Shown: positions 47,285-57,584, counted from the first letter of the stretch. The stretch: 64,000 nt of DNA from Lichenibacterium dinghuense (GCF_021730615.1 NZ_JAJLMN010000001.1:3173501-3237500), one strand, 5' to 3'. The notes: a model not told the origin generated them from the sequence alone. Made by a program: numbers and translations.

Positions 47285-47989
47285 ATGAGCGATGATCTGA
47301 CGGGCCGGCGCGTCCTCGTGGTCGGCGCGGGCGGCGGCATCGGCGGGGCGGCGGCGGCGCTGTTCGCGCGGGCCGGGGCGCGCGTGGTCGCCGCCGGCCG
47401 GCCCGGCCCGAAGCTGGACGCCGCCGCGGCCGGCGGGGAGGCGGCCGCCCTGGACTTCCTCGACGCGGCCGGCGTCGAGCGCTTCTTCGCCGGCCGCGAG
47501 CCCTTCGACCACGTCGTGGTCGCGGCGGCCGCGACGAAGAGCGGCTCGGTCGCGGCCCTACCGCTCGACGCCGCGCGGGCGTCCATGGACGGCAAGTTCT
47601 GGGGCGCCTACCACGTCGCCCGCGCCGCGAAGGTCGTGGACGGCGGCTCCATCACCGTCGTGTCGGGCTTCCTGTCGCGTCGGCCGAGCGCCGGGGCGGT
47701 GCTCCAGGGCGCGATCAACGCCGCCCTGGAGGCGCTGGCCCGCGGCCTCGCGCTGGAGCGCGCGCCGGTCCGCGTCAACGCGGTCTCGCCCGGCCTGATC
47801 GACACGCCGCTCTGGGGCGGCATGCCGGAAGCCGACCGGGCGGCGATGTTCGCCCGCACGGCCGAGCGCCTGCCGGCGCGCCGCGTGGGCCGGCCGGAGG
47901 ACATCGCCCGGGCGATCGTCTTCGTCGCGACCAACCCCTTCGTCACCGGCACGACCGTCACGGTCGACGGCGGCGGCACGATCGCCTGA
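47285..47989 (+). CDS. Short-chain dehydrogenase-like protein lacking Tyr-xxx-Lys
   Basis: A 234-residue Rossmann protein with the SDR cofactor motif VLVVGAGGGIGGAAAAL and the late segments RVNAVSPGLIDTP and TGTTVTVDGGG. In place of the catalytic YxxxK it reads AGAVLQGAINAALEAL; by alignment to the usual KAALEAL the tyrosine and lysine positions hold glutamine and asparagine. The serine region VVSGFLS is kept. A subgroup of SDRs has this substitution. It may bind a ligand or use another base. It is co-transcribed with the deacetylase. Confidence 0.85.
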   Translation: MSDDLTGRRVLVVGAGGGIGGAAAALFARAGARVVAAGRPGPKLDAAAAGGEAAALDFLDAAGVERFFAGREPFDHVVVAAAATKSGSVAALPLDAARASMDGKFWGAYHVARAAKVVDGGSITVVSGFLSRRPSAGAVLQGAINAALEALARGLALERAPVRVNAVSPGLIDTPLWGGMPEADRAAMFARTAERLPARRVGRPEDIARAIVFVATNPFVTGTTVTVDGGGTIA

Positions 47990-48017
47990 GGCCGGCCCCC
48001 GGTGGCCGACGATCGCC

Positions 48018-48563
48018 TCACCTCCGCATGTCCATCATCCGGTCCATCGGCACCATGTTGGCGTCGAGGTGCCACATGATCCAGAGCGAGCCGCCGATCA
48101 CCAGCCCCACCACGAGGACGCCGAAGGCCAGCGCCATGGCGTTGTTGGTGTTGTCCGGCCCCGTGGTGAGGTGCAGGAAGAAGACCAGGTGCACGCCGAC
48201 CTGCGCCAGCGCGAGGACGATCAGCGCCGCCGGCACGGCCGGCCCCCACACGAGGCCCGTGGCGGGCAGCCCGAAGGAGACCAGCGTCAGCACCAGCGCG
48301 AGGCCGAGCCCGATCGTGTAGCCCTTGAGGCCGCTCGTGCCCTCGGCGTCGTCGGGGTGCTCCTCGCCGGGCCCGCGGTCGCCGTCGGCGCGCGACGGCG
48401 CGTCCTGGCCCGCGTCGAGGGCGCCCGTGCCGGCCGGGGCGCCGCCCGCCGCCGCCGCGAGGAGCGGCGCGCGGGCCGGCCGCGCCCAGAGCGCGACGAA
48501 GCCGGCCAGGCCCAGCCAGGCGAGGCCGCGGACGAGGTCGGCCCTGCGGTCGGAAGCGCTCAC
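48018..48563 (-). CDS. cyoD: CyoD, quinol oxidase subunit IV, with N-terminal extension
   Basis: A 181-residue protein. The C-terminal ~110 residues match CyoD: GLKGYTIGLGLALVLTLVSF, the middle helix LALAQVGVHLVFFLHLTT and the last helix GLVIGGSLWIMWHLDANM. Ahead of it lies an extra segment with one hydrophobic stretch (LVRGLAWLGLAGFVALWARP) and an acidic linker; normal CyoD is about 110-130 residues. GTG 48563 overlaps the cyoC stop (GTGA), which supports this start. It is a structural subunit without cofactors. Confidence 0.85.
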   Translation of the reverse strand: MSASDRRADLVRGLAWLGLAGFVALWARPARAPLLAAAAGGAPAGTGALDAGQDAPSRADGDRGPGEEHPDDAEGTSGLKGYTIGLGLALVLTLVSFGLPATGLVWGPAVPAALIVLALAQVGVHLVFFLHLTTGPDNTNNAMALAFGVLVVGLVIGGSLWIMWHLDANMVPMDRMMDMRR

Positions 48564-49273
48564 GCGTAGACTCCCATGACGTAGACCACGGTGAAGACGC
48601 CGACCCAGATGATGTCGAGCGCGTGCCAGAACAGCGTCCAGCAGTACAGGCGCCGCAGGATGTCGGCGCGGAAGCCCTTGGCCCAGACCTGCGCCACCAT
48701 GGTGAGCAGCCACAGCAGGCCCGCCGACACGTGCAGCCCGTGGCAGCCCACCAGCGCGAAGAAGGACGACAGGAAGGCCGAGCGGCTCGGCCCCGCCCCG
48801 CGCCCGACGAGGTCGGCGAACTCGCGCGCCTCGAGCCCGACGAAGAGCAGGCCGAGCGCGAAGGTGATCCCCATGGCGGTCGTGAACAGGCGCCGGTCCT
48901 CGGCCTTGGCGGCCAGGGCCGCCGCCCCGCAGCCGTAGCTCGACAGGAGCAGGCACACGGTCTCGACGCCCGTGTTGCCGAGGCTGAACAGCTGCGGCGG
49001 CGTCGGCCCGCCGTCGGCGTTGCCGTGCAGCACCGCATAGGCGGCGAAGAACGTCGCGAACATGATGATGTCGGACAGGATGAACAGCCAGAAGCCGTAT
49101 CCCACCACGATGCGCTTGGGCGCCGGGCCGCCGGTGCCGCGCCCCGGCGCCGACGGCGTCCCGCCCCCGCCGGGACCGCCGTGGCCGACCCGGTAGGGGT
49201 CGGGCGGGCTCTTGCGCGCGCGTGCGTCGAGGGCGCGGCCCGGCTCGGCCGCGGGTGCGAAGGCGGAGGTCAT
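48560..49273 (-). CDS. cyoC: CyoC, quinol oxidase subunit III
   Basis: A 237-residue membrane subunit with five hydrophobic helices after a proline/glycine-rich N-terminal tail of about 55 residues. Typical are [35 protein letters not shown] and [17 protein letters not shown] with the usual conserved histidines. It stabilises the catalytic subunit. ATG 49273 overlaps the cyoB stop (ATGA), and its own stop overlaps cyoD. Confidence 0.93.
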   Translation of the reverse strand: MTSAFAPAAEPGRALDARARKSPPDPYRVGHGGPGGGGTPSAPGRGTGGPAPKRIVVGYGFWLFILSDIIMFATFFAAYAVLHGNADGGPTPPQLFSLGNTGVETVCLLLSSYGCGAAALAAKAEDRRLFTTAMGITFALGLLFVGLEAREFADLVGRGAGPSRSAFLSSFFALVGCHGLHVSAGLLWLLTMVAQVWAKGFRADILRRLYCWTLFWHALDIIWVGVFTVVYVMGVYA

Positions 49274-51273
49274 CGGGCCGCCTCCAGCTCGCGCAGGCGG
49301 GCCGCGCGCGCCGCGCGGTTCTCGCCGTCGATGCGGGCCACCTCGGCGGCCGGCATCTCGACTTCGGAGCGGTCGCGCCAGGCGAAGACCACGAAGGTCG
49401 CCACCGCCCCGACGAGGCCGAGCCCGGCCATCCACCAGATCTGCCAGATCAGCGCGAAGCCCATGACGGTCGCGAAGAAGGCCGACACGACGCCCGTGGG
49501 GCTGTTGCGCGGGATCTCGATCGGCTCGTAGTGCGGCGCTTCGGGCAGGTGGGCCTGCTCGATCGCGCGCCGCTTCATGCCCCAGTAGGGCTCCTCGCCG
49601 TGCACGCGAGGAAGCACGGCGAAATTGTAGGCCGGCGGCGGCGACGAGGTCGACCATTCGAGGGCGCGGCCGTCCCACGGGTCGCCGGTGGTGTCGCGCA
49701 GCGCGTCGCGGTGGCGGATCGAGACCGCGATCATCACCACCTGGCAGGCGATGCCGCCGAGGATCATCAGGGCGCCGAAGGCCGCGACGATCAGCCAGGC
49801 GTGCCACACGGGGTCGTCGTAGTGCTGCATGCGGCGCGTCATGCCCATGAGGCCGAGCACGTAGAGCGGCATGAAGGCCACGTAGAAGCCGCCGATCCAC
49901 AGCGCCGCCGCGGCCCGCCCCCAGCCCTCGTGCAGGCGGAAGCCGAAGGCCTTGGGCCACCAGTAGGAGACGCCCGCGAAGGCGCCGAACAGCACGCCGC
50001 CGATGATGACGTTGTGGAAGTGGGCCACCTCGAACAGGCTGTTGTGCAGCACGAAGTCGGCCGGCGGCACGGCGAGCAGAACGCCCGTGAGGCCGCCGAT
50101 CACGAAGGTGACCATGAAGGCCACGGCCCAGATCATCGGCGTCTCGAAGCGGATCGTCCCGCCGTACATGGTGAAGAGCCAGTTGAAGACCTTCACGCCG
50201 GTCGGCACGGCGATGACCATCGACATGATGCCGAAGACGGCGTTGACGTCCGCACCCGCCCCCATGGTGAAGAAGTGGTGGAGCCACACCATGAAGGCCA
50301 GCAGGCAGATCGCCATGGTGGCGATCACCATGGAGCGGTAGCCGAACAGCGGCTTGCCCGAGAAGGTCGAGATCACCTCCGAGAAGATCCCGAAGGCGGG
50401 CAGGATCAGGATGTAGACCTCCGGGTGCCCCCACGCCCAGATGAGGTTGTTGAACAGCATCACGTTGCCGCCGCCCTCGTTGGTGAAGAAGTGGAAGCCG
50501 AGGTAGCGGTCGAGCTGCAGCATCGCGAAGGTCGCGGTGAGGATGGGGAAGGCCGCGACGATGAGGAGGTTGGAGGCCAGCGCGGTCCAGCAGAACATGG
50601 GCATGCGCAGGTAGTTCATCCCCGGCGCGCGGATCTTCAGGATGGTGGTGAGCAGGTTGATGCCCGTCATCAGCGTGCCGACGCCGGAGATCTGCAGGGC
50701 CCACAGGTAGTAGTCGACGCCGACGCCCGGCGAATAGGTCAGCTCGGAGAGCGGCGGGTAGGGCAGCCAGCCGGTCTTGGCGTATTCGCCGACCACCAGC
50801 GAGACGTTGATCAGGAGCGCGCCGGTGGCGGTGAGCCAGAAGCCGACGGAGTTCAGCGTCGGGAAGGCGACGTCGCGCACGCCGAGCTGCAGCGGCACGA
50901 CGTAGTTCATCAGCCCGATCATGAAGGTCATGCCCACCATGAAGATCATCAGGGAGCCGTGGGCCGAGAAGATCTGGTCGTAGTGGTCGGGCGGCAGGTA
51001 GCCGGGAGACCTGTAGGCCAGGGCCTGCTGCGAGCGCATCATGATCGCGTCGGTGAAGCCGCGCAGCAGCATCACGGAAGCCAGCAGCGTGTACATGACG
51101 CCAATGCGCTTGTGGTCCACCGAGGTGATCCACTCGCGCCACAGGTAGGGCACGTAGCCCTTGACGGCCACGTAGGCGAGCAGGCCCAGCAGGGCGAAGC
51201 CGACGAGGCCGCCGGCGACGAGCGGGATGGGCTCGTCGAGCGGGATGGCGGCGAGGGAGAGTTTGCCGAACAC
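49270..51273 (-). CDS. cyoB: CyoB, quinol oxidase subunit I
   Basis: A 667-residue heme-copper oxidase catalytic subunit. Heme and CuB ligands are visible: [14 protein letters not shown] (low-spin heme), [14 protein letters not shown] (CuB histidine with the cross-linked tyrosine), [10 protein letters not shown] (CuB) and [13 protein letters not shown] (heme a3/o3 and low-spin heme). It reduces oxygen to water and pumps protons. The GTG start at 51273 has GGAGG 9 bases upstream, inside the end of cyoA. The longer upstream frame is not coding. Confidence 0.95.
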   Translation of the reverse strand: MFGKLSLAAIPLDEPIPLVAGGLVGFALLGLLAYVAVKGYVPYLWREWITSVDHKRIGVMYTLLASVMLLRGFTDAIMMRSQQALAYRSPGYLPPDHYDQIFSAHGSLMIFMVGMTFMIGLMNYVVPLQLGVRDVAFPTLNSVGFWLTATGALLINVSLVVGEYAKTGWLPYPPLSELTYSPGVGVDYYLWALQISGVGTLMTGINLLTTILKIRAPGMNYLRMPMFCWTALASNLLIVAAFPILTATFAMLQLDRYLGFHFFTNEGGGNVMLFNNLIWAWGHPEVYILILPAFGIFSEVISTFSGKPLFGYRSMVIATMAICLLAFMVWLHHFFTMGAGADVNAVFGIMSMVIAVPTGVKVFNWLFTMYGGTIRFETPMIWAVAFMVTFVIGGLTGVLLAVPPADFVLHNSLFEVAHFHNVIIGGVLFGAFAGVSYWWPKAFGFRLHEGWGRAAAALWIGGFYVAFMPLYVLGLMGMTRRMQHYDDPVWHAWLIVAAFGALMILGGIACQVVMIAVSIRHRDALRDTTGDPWDGRALEWSTSSPPPAYNFAVLPRVHGEEPYWGMKRRAIEQAHLPEAPHYEPIEIPRNSPTGVVSAFFATVMGFALIWQIWWMAGLGLVGAVATFVVFAWRDRSEVEMPAAEVARIDGENRAARAARLRELEAAR

Positions 51274-51278
51274 GGGTG

Positions 51279-52244
51279 TCAGCCTCCGGCTTTGGCGTTG
51301 AAGCGGGGGTCCTTGTTGGCCGGGGTCGTGGTGACGGCCCGCGGATCCGGCCCGGGGCCGGGCGGGATCTGCTGCGCGACGACGCGCATGAAGAGGTCCC
51401 GGTCGACCGCGCCGTAGGTCATCGGCGGGTCGCCGGTGCTCTGCCGCGCGAGCCGGCCGTAGGCCGCCGCGTCGAGCGACGGGCCCTGGCCCCGCGCCGC
51501 CGCCGTCCAGGCCGCGAAGCCGTCCTGGCCCATCGCCACGGTGTCGAAGTGCATGTCGGAGAAGCCGTCGCCGCTGAAGTGGCCCGACAGGCCGGGGAAG
51601 GTGCCCTCCCGTTCGGCCTGAAGGTTCAGCTGGTCCGCCATGCCGTTCATCACGTAGATCATGGAGCCGAGCTGCGGCACGAAGAACGTGTTCATCACGC
51701 TGGCCGAGGTCAGCGAGAAGTGCACCGGCGTGCGGGCCGGGATGACGAGCCTGTTGAGGCTGGCGATGCCCTGGTCCGGGTAGATGAACAGCCACTTCCA
51801 ATCGAGCGCGACGACCTGCACCTCGAGCGGCTTGGCGGCGGGGTCCTCGACGGGCGGGGACAGCGGCCGGGCGGGGTCGAGCTCGTGCGAGCCCACCCAG
51901 GCGATGCCGCCGAGGAACACGATGGTGAGCAGCGGCACCGACCAGGTGACGACCTCGACCTTGCCCGAGAAGGCGAAGGTGGGCAGGCGCCTGGCCTTCG
52001 CGTTGCCGGCCCGGAACCACCACGCGAAGGCCAGCGTGGCGACGATCGTGGGCACCACGATGCACATCATGATGAGGACGGCGTCGAACAGGATGAGGCG
52101 CTGCGAAGCGCCGACCGGGCCGACGGGGGCGAGGACGCCGCGCGAGCAGCCGCCGAGGCCCGCGGCGAGCGCGAGCGCGGCCAGGATCGCGGGACTCCGC
52201 CGCTCGGCCGGGGGCGCCGGGAAGTCTCTCGAACGCGTCGTCAT
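51279..52244 (-). CDS. cyoA: CyoA, quinol oxidase subunit II
   Basis: A 321-residue lipoprotein subunit: signal with lipobox LAAGLGGC near residue 33, two membrane helices ([40 protein letters not shown]), and a periplasmic cupredoxin domain ([40 protein letters not shown]). The CuA cysteines of cytochrome c oxidases are absent, as expected for a quinol oxidase. ATG 52244 follows AAGGGGG. First gene of cyoABCD; no cyoE is seen nearby. Confidence 0.95.
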   Translation of the reverse strand: MTTRSRDFPAPPAERRSPAILAALALAAGLGGCSRGVLAPVGPVGASQRLILFDAVLIMMCIVVPTIVATLAFAWWFRAGNAKARRLPTFAFSGKVEVVTWSVPLLTIVFLGGIAWVGSHELDPARPLSPPVEDPAAKPLEVQVVALDWKWLFIYPDQGIASLNRLVIPARTPVHFSLTSASVMNTFFVPQLGSMIYVMNGMADQLNLQAEREGTFPGLSGHFSGDGFSDMHFDTVAMGQDGFAAWTAAARGQGPSLDAAAYGRLARQSTGDPPMTYGAVDRDLFMRVVAQQIPPGPGPDPRAVTTTPANKDPRFNAKAGG

Positions 52245-52458
52245 GCCGGATGCCCCCTTCGCTGTCGGAGATGGTTCTGGCGGCCCGACGCCGCGCCGGT
52301 GCGGGCCCGGAGGTCCGCACCCGCCCACCGGCGCTCCGGCCGGCTCAACCTCGCGTCGAACGCGACGCGAGGCAAGCCATGTGCCAGATCGGCTCCCCCG
52401 GCCGCGACGCCTTCGGCGGGGATACGAGCGGCCTCCATCGGTCAGCGGACCGGGACGG

Positions 52459-52755
52459 TCACGGCTCGACCGGGGACGCCGGCCGCACCGGCGATCCGCG
52501 CTGGAAGGCGGCTCGGGCCTCCATCCCGGCGTCGCGCGCGGCTTCCGAGGTCGGATAGTCCCCATCGCTGGTCAGCAGGACGACGCCGCCGAACCGGCGG
52601 ATCTGCCACAGGAACGACCGCTCGTCGGGCGACCTCCGCAGGACGAAGATCTCGATGTCCCGGCGCGGGCGCAGGATCCCCTTGCTGCGCCTGCCCGCCT
52701 CCGCGGCGGCCAGCAACTGCGCCGGCGACCTCCGCCTGCTGGGCGGGGAAGGCAT
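52459..52755 (-). CDS. Small hypothetical protein
   Basis: A 98-residue basic protein. After a charged N terminus it shows DIEIFVLRRSPDERSFLWQI, RRFGGVVLLTSDGDYPTSEA and AARDAGMEARAAF, a pattern of short strands and a helix. I do not recognise the family with certainty. The start at 52755 (or the GTG just before it) overlaps the stop of a possible upstream 86-codon gene. It lies 214 bases upstream of cyoA on the same strand. Confidence 0.5.
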   Translation of the reverse strand: MPSPPSRRRSPAQLLAAAEAGRRSKGILRPRRDIEIFVLRRSPDERSFLWQIRRFGGVVLLTSDGDYPTSEAARDAGMEARAAFQRGSPVRPASPVEP

Positions 52756-53015
52756 CACGGCGCTCCCTCGTCACGGCCGCCCCACTCGGCCGAGGGGAGG
52801 GCCGTGCACTCCAGGGCCGAGGGGGCGGAAACCGGCGGGCGGTCGTGGGGGCCGCCGCCGTCGACGGGATCGTGCACGGGACGCCCGTCGCGGACGACGC
52901 AGTGTCGTCCGGGATGCCGGAGCCGCCGGGCGATGACGCCGTTCACGGGGCCGATGTCGCCGCTGTGCGTCGCCACCTCGCTTCCGACCGGATCGCCGCA
53001 GCCGCGGATCGGCAT
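52755..53015 (-). CDS. Possible small hypothetical protein
   Basis: An 86-codon frame (MPIRGCGDPVGSEVATHSG at the start, EWGGRDEGAP at the end) whose stop overlaps the start of the next small gene. The overlap and strand suggest a two-gene unit, but there is no family match and no strong Shine-Dalgarno. It could be non-coding. Confidence 0.3.
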   Translation of the reverse strand: MPIRGCGDPVGSEVATHSGDIGPVNGVIARRLRHPGRHCVVRDGRPVHDPVDGGGPHDRPPVSAPSALECTALPSAEWGGRDEGAP

Positions 53016-53508
53016 GGTCGCAGGGATGAGCTTCGCTGGTGACCGGGCATCCTCGACACGCCGCCAACCTTTCTTCCGAAGTAAAATCCGGAAACGGAGC
53101 CGCTCGGTCTAAACAGCCGACCGCCGAAGCATCGCCGGCCCATGGTGATTCGCGCATCGCCCGAACGACCTGGGAATCAATCTACCGACCCGAAAATGAT
53201 TTGAAAAGTCTCCGCCGTGGCGCTTGCTCATTGAGGGATGCTGTTATGTCGGAGTGACAAGTCGCTTTATACGAAAGTGTCGCCGATCTATTGAGCGGAA
53301 AGCCCCTTCGCGTGGGCGGCGCGGTCGAAGGGATGTCCTCGTCCGGCCCGGCATTCGATCCGCATCAGCGCGCGGATCGCGGCATCGACGTGCCGTCCCG
53401 AGCCCTCGGGATGCGGCGCTGAACGGGTGGACGCGGCGTGGAGCGGCGCTCCGGGCGGACGCCGGCTTCGATGCCGAGGGGCCCCGTGGCGGGCGTCCCC
53501 GCCGCGGT
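53016..53508. other. Gene-poor interval with an AT-rich dip
   Basis: No convincing gene. 53060-53290 is much AT-richer than the rest of the window (for example TGATTTGAAAAGTCTCC near 53199 and GCTTTATACGAAAGTG near 53262), which fits promoters for leftward small genes or an old foreign insertion. 53290-53508 is again GC-rich and follows the stop of the split dehydrogenase gene. Confidence 0.45.
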
Positions 53509-54285
53509 TCAATCGCCGCGAAGGACGCCGTCCAGCGTCGACGACGCGCCGTGCCGGGCGATCGATGCGGAATGGCGATCGAAGGCGGCCATGAAGGGCC
53601 GGTAAGCCTGCAAGTCGAGGGCGGCGAACGGCGACGCCCGCAGGATGCCGGCCGGCCCCGACCGAACGAGCGCCCAGTCGGCGGGTTTCAGCACCGGCTC
53701 GACGACATCGAAGGCGGAGCCCGCATCGTCGCGGCCGAGCAGGCAGCGCGCGTAGCAGGCCAGCATGAAGGCTTCCCGGCGCATGTCGGCATTCGCCGCG
53801 ACCAGCGTCGAAAGCGTCTTGGCGTGGAAGGTCGGAAGCTTTGAAGCGCCGTCGCCGGCCACGCGGAGCAGTTGATCCGCGACGGCCGGGTTGGAGAACC
53901 GTTCGACGATCATGGCGCGGTACTTGTCGAGTTGCAGGCCGGACGGCGGGTCGACGTAGGGGATGACGTCGCGGTCGAGGAACGCTCGGACGAGCGCCAC
54001 GACGCGGTCGTCGGCCATGGCCTCGTGCACGAGCCTCTGCCCCATCAGGAGCGACGGCCAGCACATCATCATGTGGGCCGCATTGAGCATGCGCCCCTTG
54101 ACGCCGACGTGTTCTGCGACGTCGTCGCGAAACTCGACGCCCGCCGCCTCGAGCCGCGGGCGCCCGTACCTGAAGCGGTCCTCGCTGACCCATTGATTGA
54201 AGCTTTCCGCCATCGCGGGGAGGCCGTCGTCGACGCCGCTGCGGCGGTTGAGCTTGTCACGGACGGCCTCCGTGACCTGAGAGCC

Positions 54286-54558
54286 TTCTCTGATTGGGGC
54301 TCTGGAGGTCAAGCGCTCCTGTCAGGTTTTTTGTCCCGTTCCCGCGGGTCACACGCTTCTCTTCGCGGTCGGCGTTTCGCCGCCGCATGATGGGGTCAGT
54401 CCGGCTCGGTCCCTCGATCTGTTTCACGACCTCGCGACGTCGCCGCGGGCTCAAGACTCTCAACGAGGTGGCCTTACCGATCGTCCCCACGGGAACGGTC
54501 CACATCACCCTTTCAGGTGAAGCTCGTGCGGGTGGCGGCCCGCGGTGTCCTCCGAGCG
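54286..54558 (-). ncRNA. Candidate guide (bridge) RNA region of IS1111 copy A
   Basis: A 273-bp non-coding stretch after the recombinase stop. In IS1111-group elements the non-coding bridge RNA that pairs with target and donor DNA is encoded at this end. The segment is rich in hairpins, and holds the target-like run GGGGTCAGTCCGGCTC at 54392-54407 on the plus strand. It is identical to copy B apart from one base. Transcription and function are inference. Confidence 0.4.
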
Positions 54559-55608
54559 TCAGGCAACTACGGTGGCGGGCGCGGTGGTCGGCCCGGTGCC
54601 GAACCGAAAGTCGGTACCGTCGCTCCACATCCGGTGCAGGACCACGGCCAGCTTTCGGGCTACGGCAACGCGCGCCCGCGCCATGCCGCGATGCTTGGCG
54701 ATCGTCATGCCCCAGGCCCGCAGGCTGGACCATTTCTGGCTGCGCACGAGCAACGCGTTAGCGGCCTCGTACAGGGCCGTTCGCGCCAGTTCGTCGCCGC
54801 ATCGGCTGATCTTGCCCTGAATGTCGGTCTCGCCCGACTGGTAGCGCGAGGGCGTCAGGCCGAGATGGGCACCGACGTCGCGCGAATGGCCGAACCGATC
54901 GGGTCGGTCGATCGTGGCGCGAAACGCCAGGGCGGTGATCGGGCCGACGCCGGGTGCGCTCATCAGCCGCCGACAGATCTTTTCCTCGCGCACGATCTTC
55001 AGCACCTGTTTTGTCAATCGGGCGAGCTGCTGGATCATCGTCGACAGTACAGTGAGCAACGGCTCCACCATTGCCAGCAACGCTGTGTCGTCCGAGCAGA
55101 GTTCGCGCACACGCTTGTCGAAGGCCGCCCGGCTCGGCGTGCCGACCTTCAGCCCGGCTTCCCGAAGCATGGCCCGAACGACGTTCTCGATCGACCGCAT
55201 CTCGTTCAGCACCGTGCGGCGTGCGACCAGCAGCGAGCGCCACAGCCGGCACTGCTGCGACTTGACGTGCACCTGCCGGAACCAGCCGGTGCGCATGATC
55301 TGCGCCAGGGCACGCGCGTCGTTGCGGTCGGTCTTGTTGGGCATGGTCTTCATGGCGGCGTTGGCCTGCCGTGTCTCGATGCAGACCGCCGCCAGCCCCG
55401 CCGCGCGCAGGCCCTCGTGCAGCCAAGCCGTCAACGAGCAGGCTTCGAGGCCGATCCGCTCGATCGGCAGCTTCAAGCCCTGCAGGGCCGCAACCAGCGG
55501 CCCTGGCGCGCTCGCGGCGCGCAGCTCCTTCACGATCCGACCCGCGTCATCGACCACGCAGATCGCGGTCTCTTCCAGGGACACGTCCAGTCCGGCATAG
55601 TACGTCAT
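54559..55608 (-). CDS. IS110-family recombinase (IS1111 group), copy A
   Basis: A 349-residue DEDD recombinase. The RuvC-like N-terminal domain has YYAGLDVSLEETAICVVD, IGLEACSLTAWLHE and KTDRNDARALAQIMRTG; the C-terminal Tnp20 domain has LMSAPGVGPITALAFRA, HLGLTPSRYQSGETDIQG and the active serine in GKISRCGDELAR. ATG 55608 follows AGGAGC. The protein is the same as that of copy B, and the gene is intact. Confidence 0.93.
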   Translation of the reverse strand: MTYYAGLDVSLEETAICVVDDAGRIVKELRAASAPGPLVAALQGLKLPIERIGLEACSLTAWLHEGLRAAGLAAVCIETRQANAAMKTMPNKTDRNDARALAQIMRTGWFRQVHVKSQQCRLWRSLLVARRTVLNEMRSIENVVRAMLREAGLKVGTPSRAAFDKRVRELCSDDTALLAMVEPLLTVLSTMIQQLARLTKQVLKIVREEKICRRLMSAPGVGPITALAFRATIDRPDRFGHSRDVGAHLGLTPSRYQSGETDIQGKISRCGDELARTALYEAANALLVRSQKWSSLRAWGMTIAKHRGMARARVAVARKLAVVLHRMWSDGTDFRFGTGPTTAPATVVA

Positions 55609-55787
55609 GGTTGCTCCTGTCGCGATGCTTGTGGCCGCTCGACACGGACCACGTTGAACCATCCGGGCAGGAGCAGCCACCGTTGGGCCTGGGCTGGAGC
55701 CCCAATCACCCCATCTGACCCAAAAGGATGGATGACGTCGTCCTGGTTGTGTGATTCAGAGCCGGCGAGCGAGCGGGCAGGATCACC

Positions 55788-56643
55788 ATGTGGACCGACG
55801 AGCAACGAAAAACCTACAGGCGCCTGGGTGGCGGCTTTCCGAGCGATGTCACGGATGCGGAGTGGGCCGTGCTGGGGCCGCTGATCCCGGATGCCACTCC
55901 GGGTGGCAGGCCCGCAAGACCGACATGCGGTCGGCGATGAACGCGCTCCTGTTTCTGCTGCGAACCGGCTGCCCGTGGCGCTATCTGCCGCGGGATGGCT
56001 TTCCTCCGCGTTCGACGGTGTACAACATCTTCCGCAAGTTTCAGGCTGACGGCACGTGGCATGCGATCTGGGACCAGCTTTACCCGATGCTGCGGGAGCG
56101 CGAGGACCGTGAAGGTTCCCCTTCCGCCGGCATCATCGACAGCCAGACGATCAAGTCGGCCGAAAAAGGGGCTGTAAAGCCGAGAAACAGACCGCCGACG
56201 CAGCCGACGCGGTGGGTTACGAGCCTGGAAAGAAGGTGAAAGGTCGCAAGATCCACGCGCTCGTCGACACACTGGGTTTGCCGATCCGCCTCGTCGTCCA
56301 CTCGGCAGGCGTTCAGGACCGCGACGGCGCGGCGCTTCTGTTCGACAAGATCAAGCTCCGGTTTCCGTGGCTGGAATGTGTATTCGCCGACGCGGGCTAT
56401 AATGCGCAACAGACCTATGAGGCGGCAGCGAGCAATGGGCTGCGGCTGGAGGTGGTCCGCCGCAATCCCAAGGCGGTCGGCTTCGAGGTGATCAAGCGCC
56501 GGTGGGTTGTGGAGCGGACCTTCTCCTGGCTCGGGCGGAACCGGCGCCTGGCCAAGGATTTCGAAAACCTCGCCTCGACCCTGCTCGCCTTCGTCACCCT
56601 CGCTGCCATCCAGTTCGGCATCCGGCGACTCGCGCGATCGTAG
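55788..56643 (+). pseudogene. IS5-family transposase, frameshifted
   Basis: Three frames are needed. From ATG 55788: MWTDEQRKTYRRLGGGFPSD, DAEWAVLGPLIPDATPGGRP. Near 55913 one C is missing and the frame changes to KTDMRSAMNALLFLLRTGCP and GIIDSQTIKSAEKG. At 56160-56170 the run AAAAAGGGG suits a -1 programmed shift into VGYEPGKKVKGRKIHALV, FADAGYNAQQTYEAA and KRRWVVERTFSWLGRNRRL, ending 56643. The first shift is probably a true mutation, the second may be programmed. The element is likely inactive. Confidence 0.8.
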
Positions 56644-57584
56644 GCTTTTGGGTCAGGCTCTGAGGCGCGATCCGGTCCACCATGGAGTTCGGGAAGTCCA
56701 CCTCCGCGTCGATCCAGTCCGCGAGGCCGGGGTCCCGCGCGCGGGCGAAGGCCGTGAAGGCCTTTCGGGCCGTGTCGCCGTTGCCGCGGAGGTTGTCGCA
56801 GGAGCAGACCGTGAATCCTCCCAGGCCCGCCGCCCTGCGGCGCGCCAGAGCCTCCACCACGATTCCGAAGCAGGACTTCGGCGGGCCGCCGGCCAGATCG
56901 CGCGCGACGTCGGGGTCGTCCAGGGAGAAGGCACCCGTCGCCTCGTCGATGTTGTACCCGCCCTCCGTGATGGTCAGGCTCACGATCCTGGTGTCGCGAT
57001 GGGCCAGGCGGGCCAGGACCGCTTCGGGATCTGCGGGCGCATGCAGGTAGTCGATCATGGCGCCGATGACCCTCGTCCGGCCTTCGCCGTCCGGGGTGAA
57101 CTCGGTGACCGTGTAGAGACCGTCCTGTCGCCGGAAGGCCGCGGCCTTGGCGCGGGCCGCGGGCCCGTCCAGCAATCCCACCCCGACGATGCCCCAGGCT
57201 TCCTGGTCGGGCGACGCCAGGCAGTCGTCGACGTAGAGCGCCAAGTGGGTCCGATGGAAGTTGCCGACCCCGATGTGGACGATGCCGGCCCGCAGGGCCG
57301 AACGATCGTAGCGCGGCACGGCGACGTGCTCGGGGAGACTGTCCAGCGTCCGGCCGCTGAGCGTGCGCATCGGGATTCCTTCCTGTGGTTCGAACATCGA
57401 GCCCGTTTCCGGGGCGGCTCTCCCCTCCATCGACCGGCCTCGCCACGGCGATGCCGTCCGCGTGCAGCGGGCCGGCGCGTTCCCCGAGTCGGCCGCGGGA
57501 GAGCGCCCCGCTCCCTCCGCGGCCGCATGCTCGCCCTCATCCCCGCGCCGAGCCGAGTTTCACGCCCGGGACTTCAGGTGCCGG

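Larger units (their letters stand above)
54286..55715 (-). mobile_element. IS110-family (IS1111 group) element, copy A
   Basis: 1430 bp (ends uncertain by one or two bases). It has the subterminal inverted repeats typical of the IS1111 group: TGATTGGGGCTC at 54291-54302 and its complement at 55697-55708, set in by 5 and 7 bases from the ends. There is no target duplication. It holds one recombinase gene and a 273-bp non-coding end on the side of the recombinase stop. It differs from copy B at only two positions seen (54540 and 55072). Confidence 0.9.
54281..56660 (+). mobile_element. IS5-family element in the dehydrogenase gene, itself split by IS1111
   Basis: Ends are GAGCC (54281-54285) continued at 55716 as TGACCCAAAAGG, and the inverted right end at 56644-56660 (complement GAGCCTGACCCAAAAGC). 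The target duplication is TGA (54278-54280 and 56661-56663). Without the 1430-bp insert the element is 950 bp. The IS1111 copy interrupts the left inverted repeat between its fifth and sixth bases. Confidence 0.88.
53509..57370 (-). pseudogene. Mannitol 2-dehydrogenase-family gene, split by insertion
   Basis: The 5' part (57370-56661) encodes MRTLSGRTLDSLPEHVAVP, the NAD site IVHIGVGNFHRTHLALYVDD and DFPNSMVDRIAPQ. The 3' part (54280-53509) continues VTEAVRDKLNRRSGVDDG, ESFNQWVSEDRF and the catalytic lysine/asparagine/histidine segment GVKGRMLNAAHMM. Joined after removing 54281-56660 and one TGA copy, they give about 492 residues, the normal length for long-chain polyol dehydrogenases (mannitol, arabinitol, fructuronate). 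AGGAAGGAA precedes the ATG. The enzyme is inactivated by the nested IS5/IS1111. It sits downstream of a polyol ABC binding protein. Confidence 0.92.
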
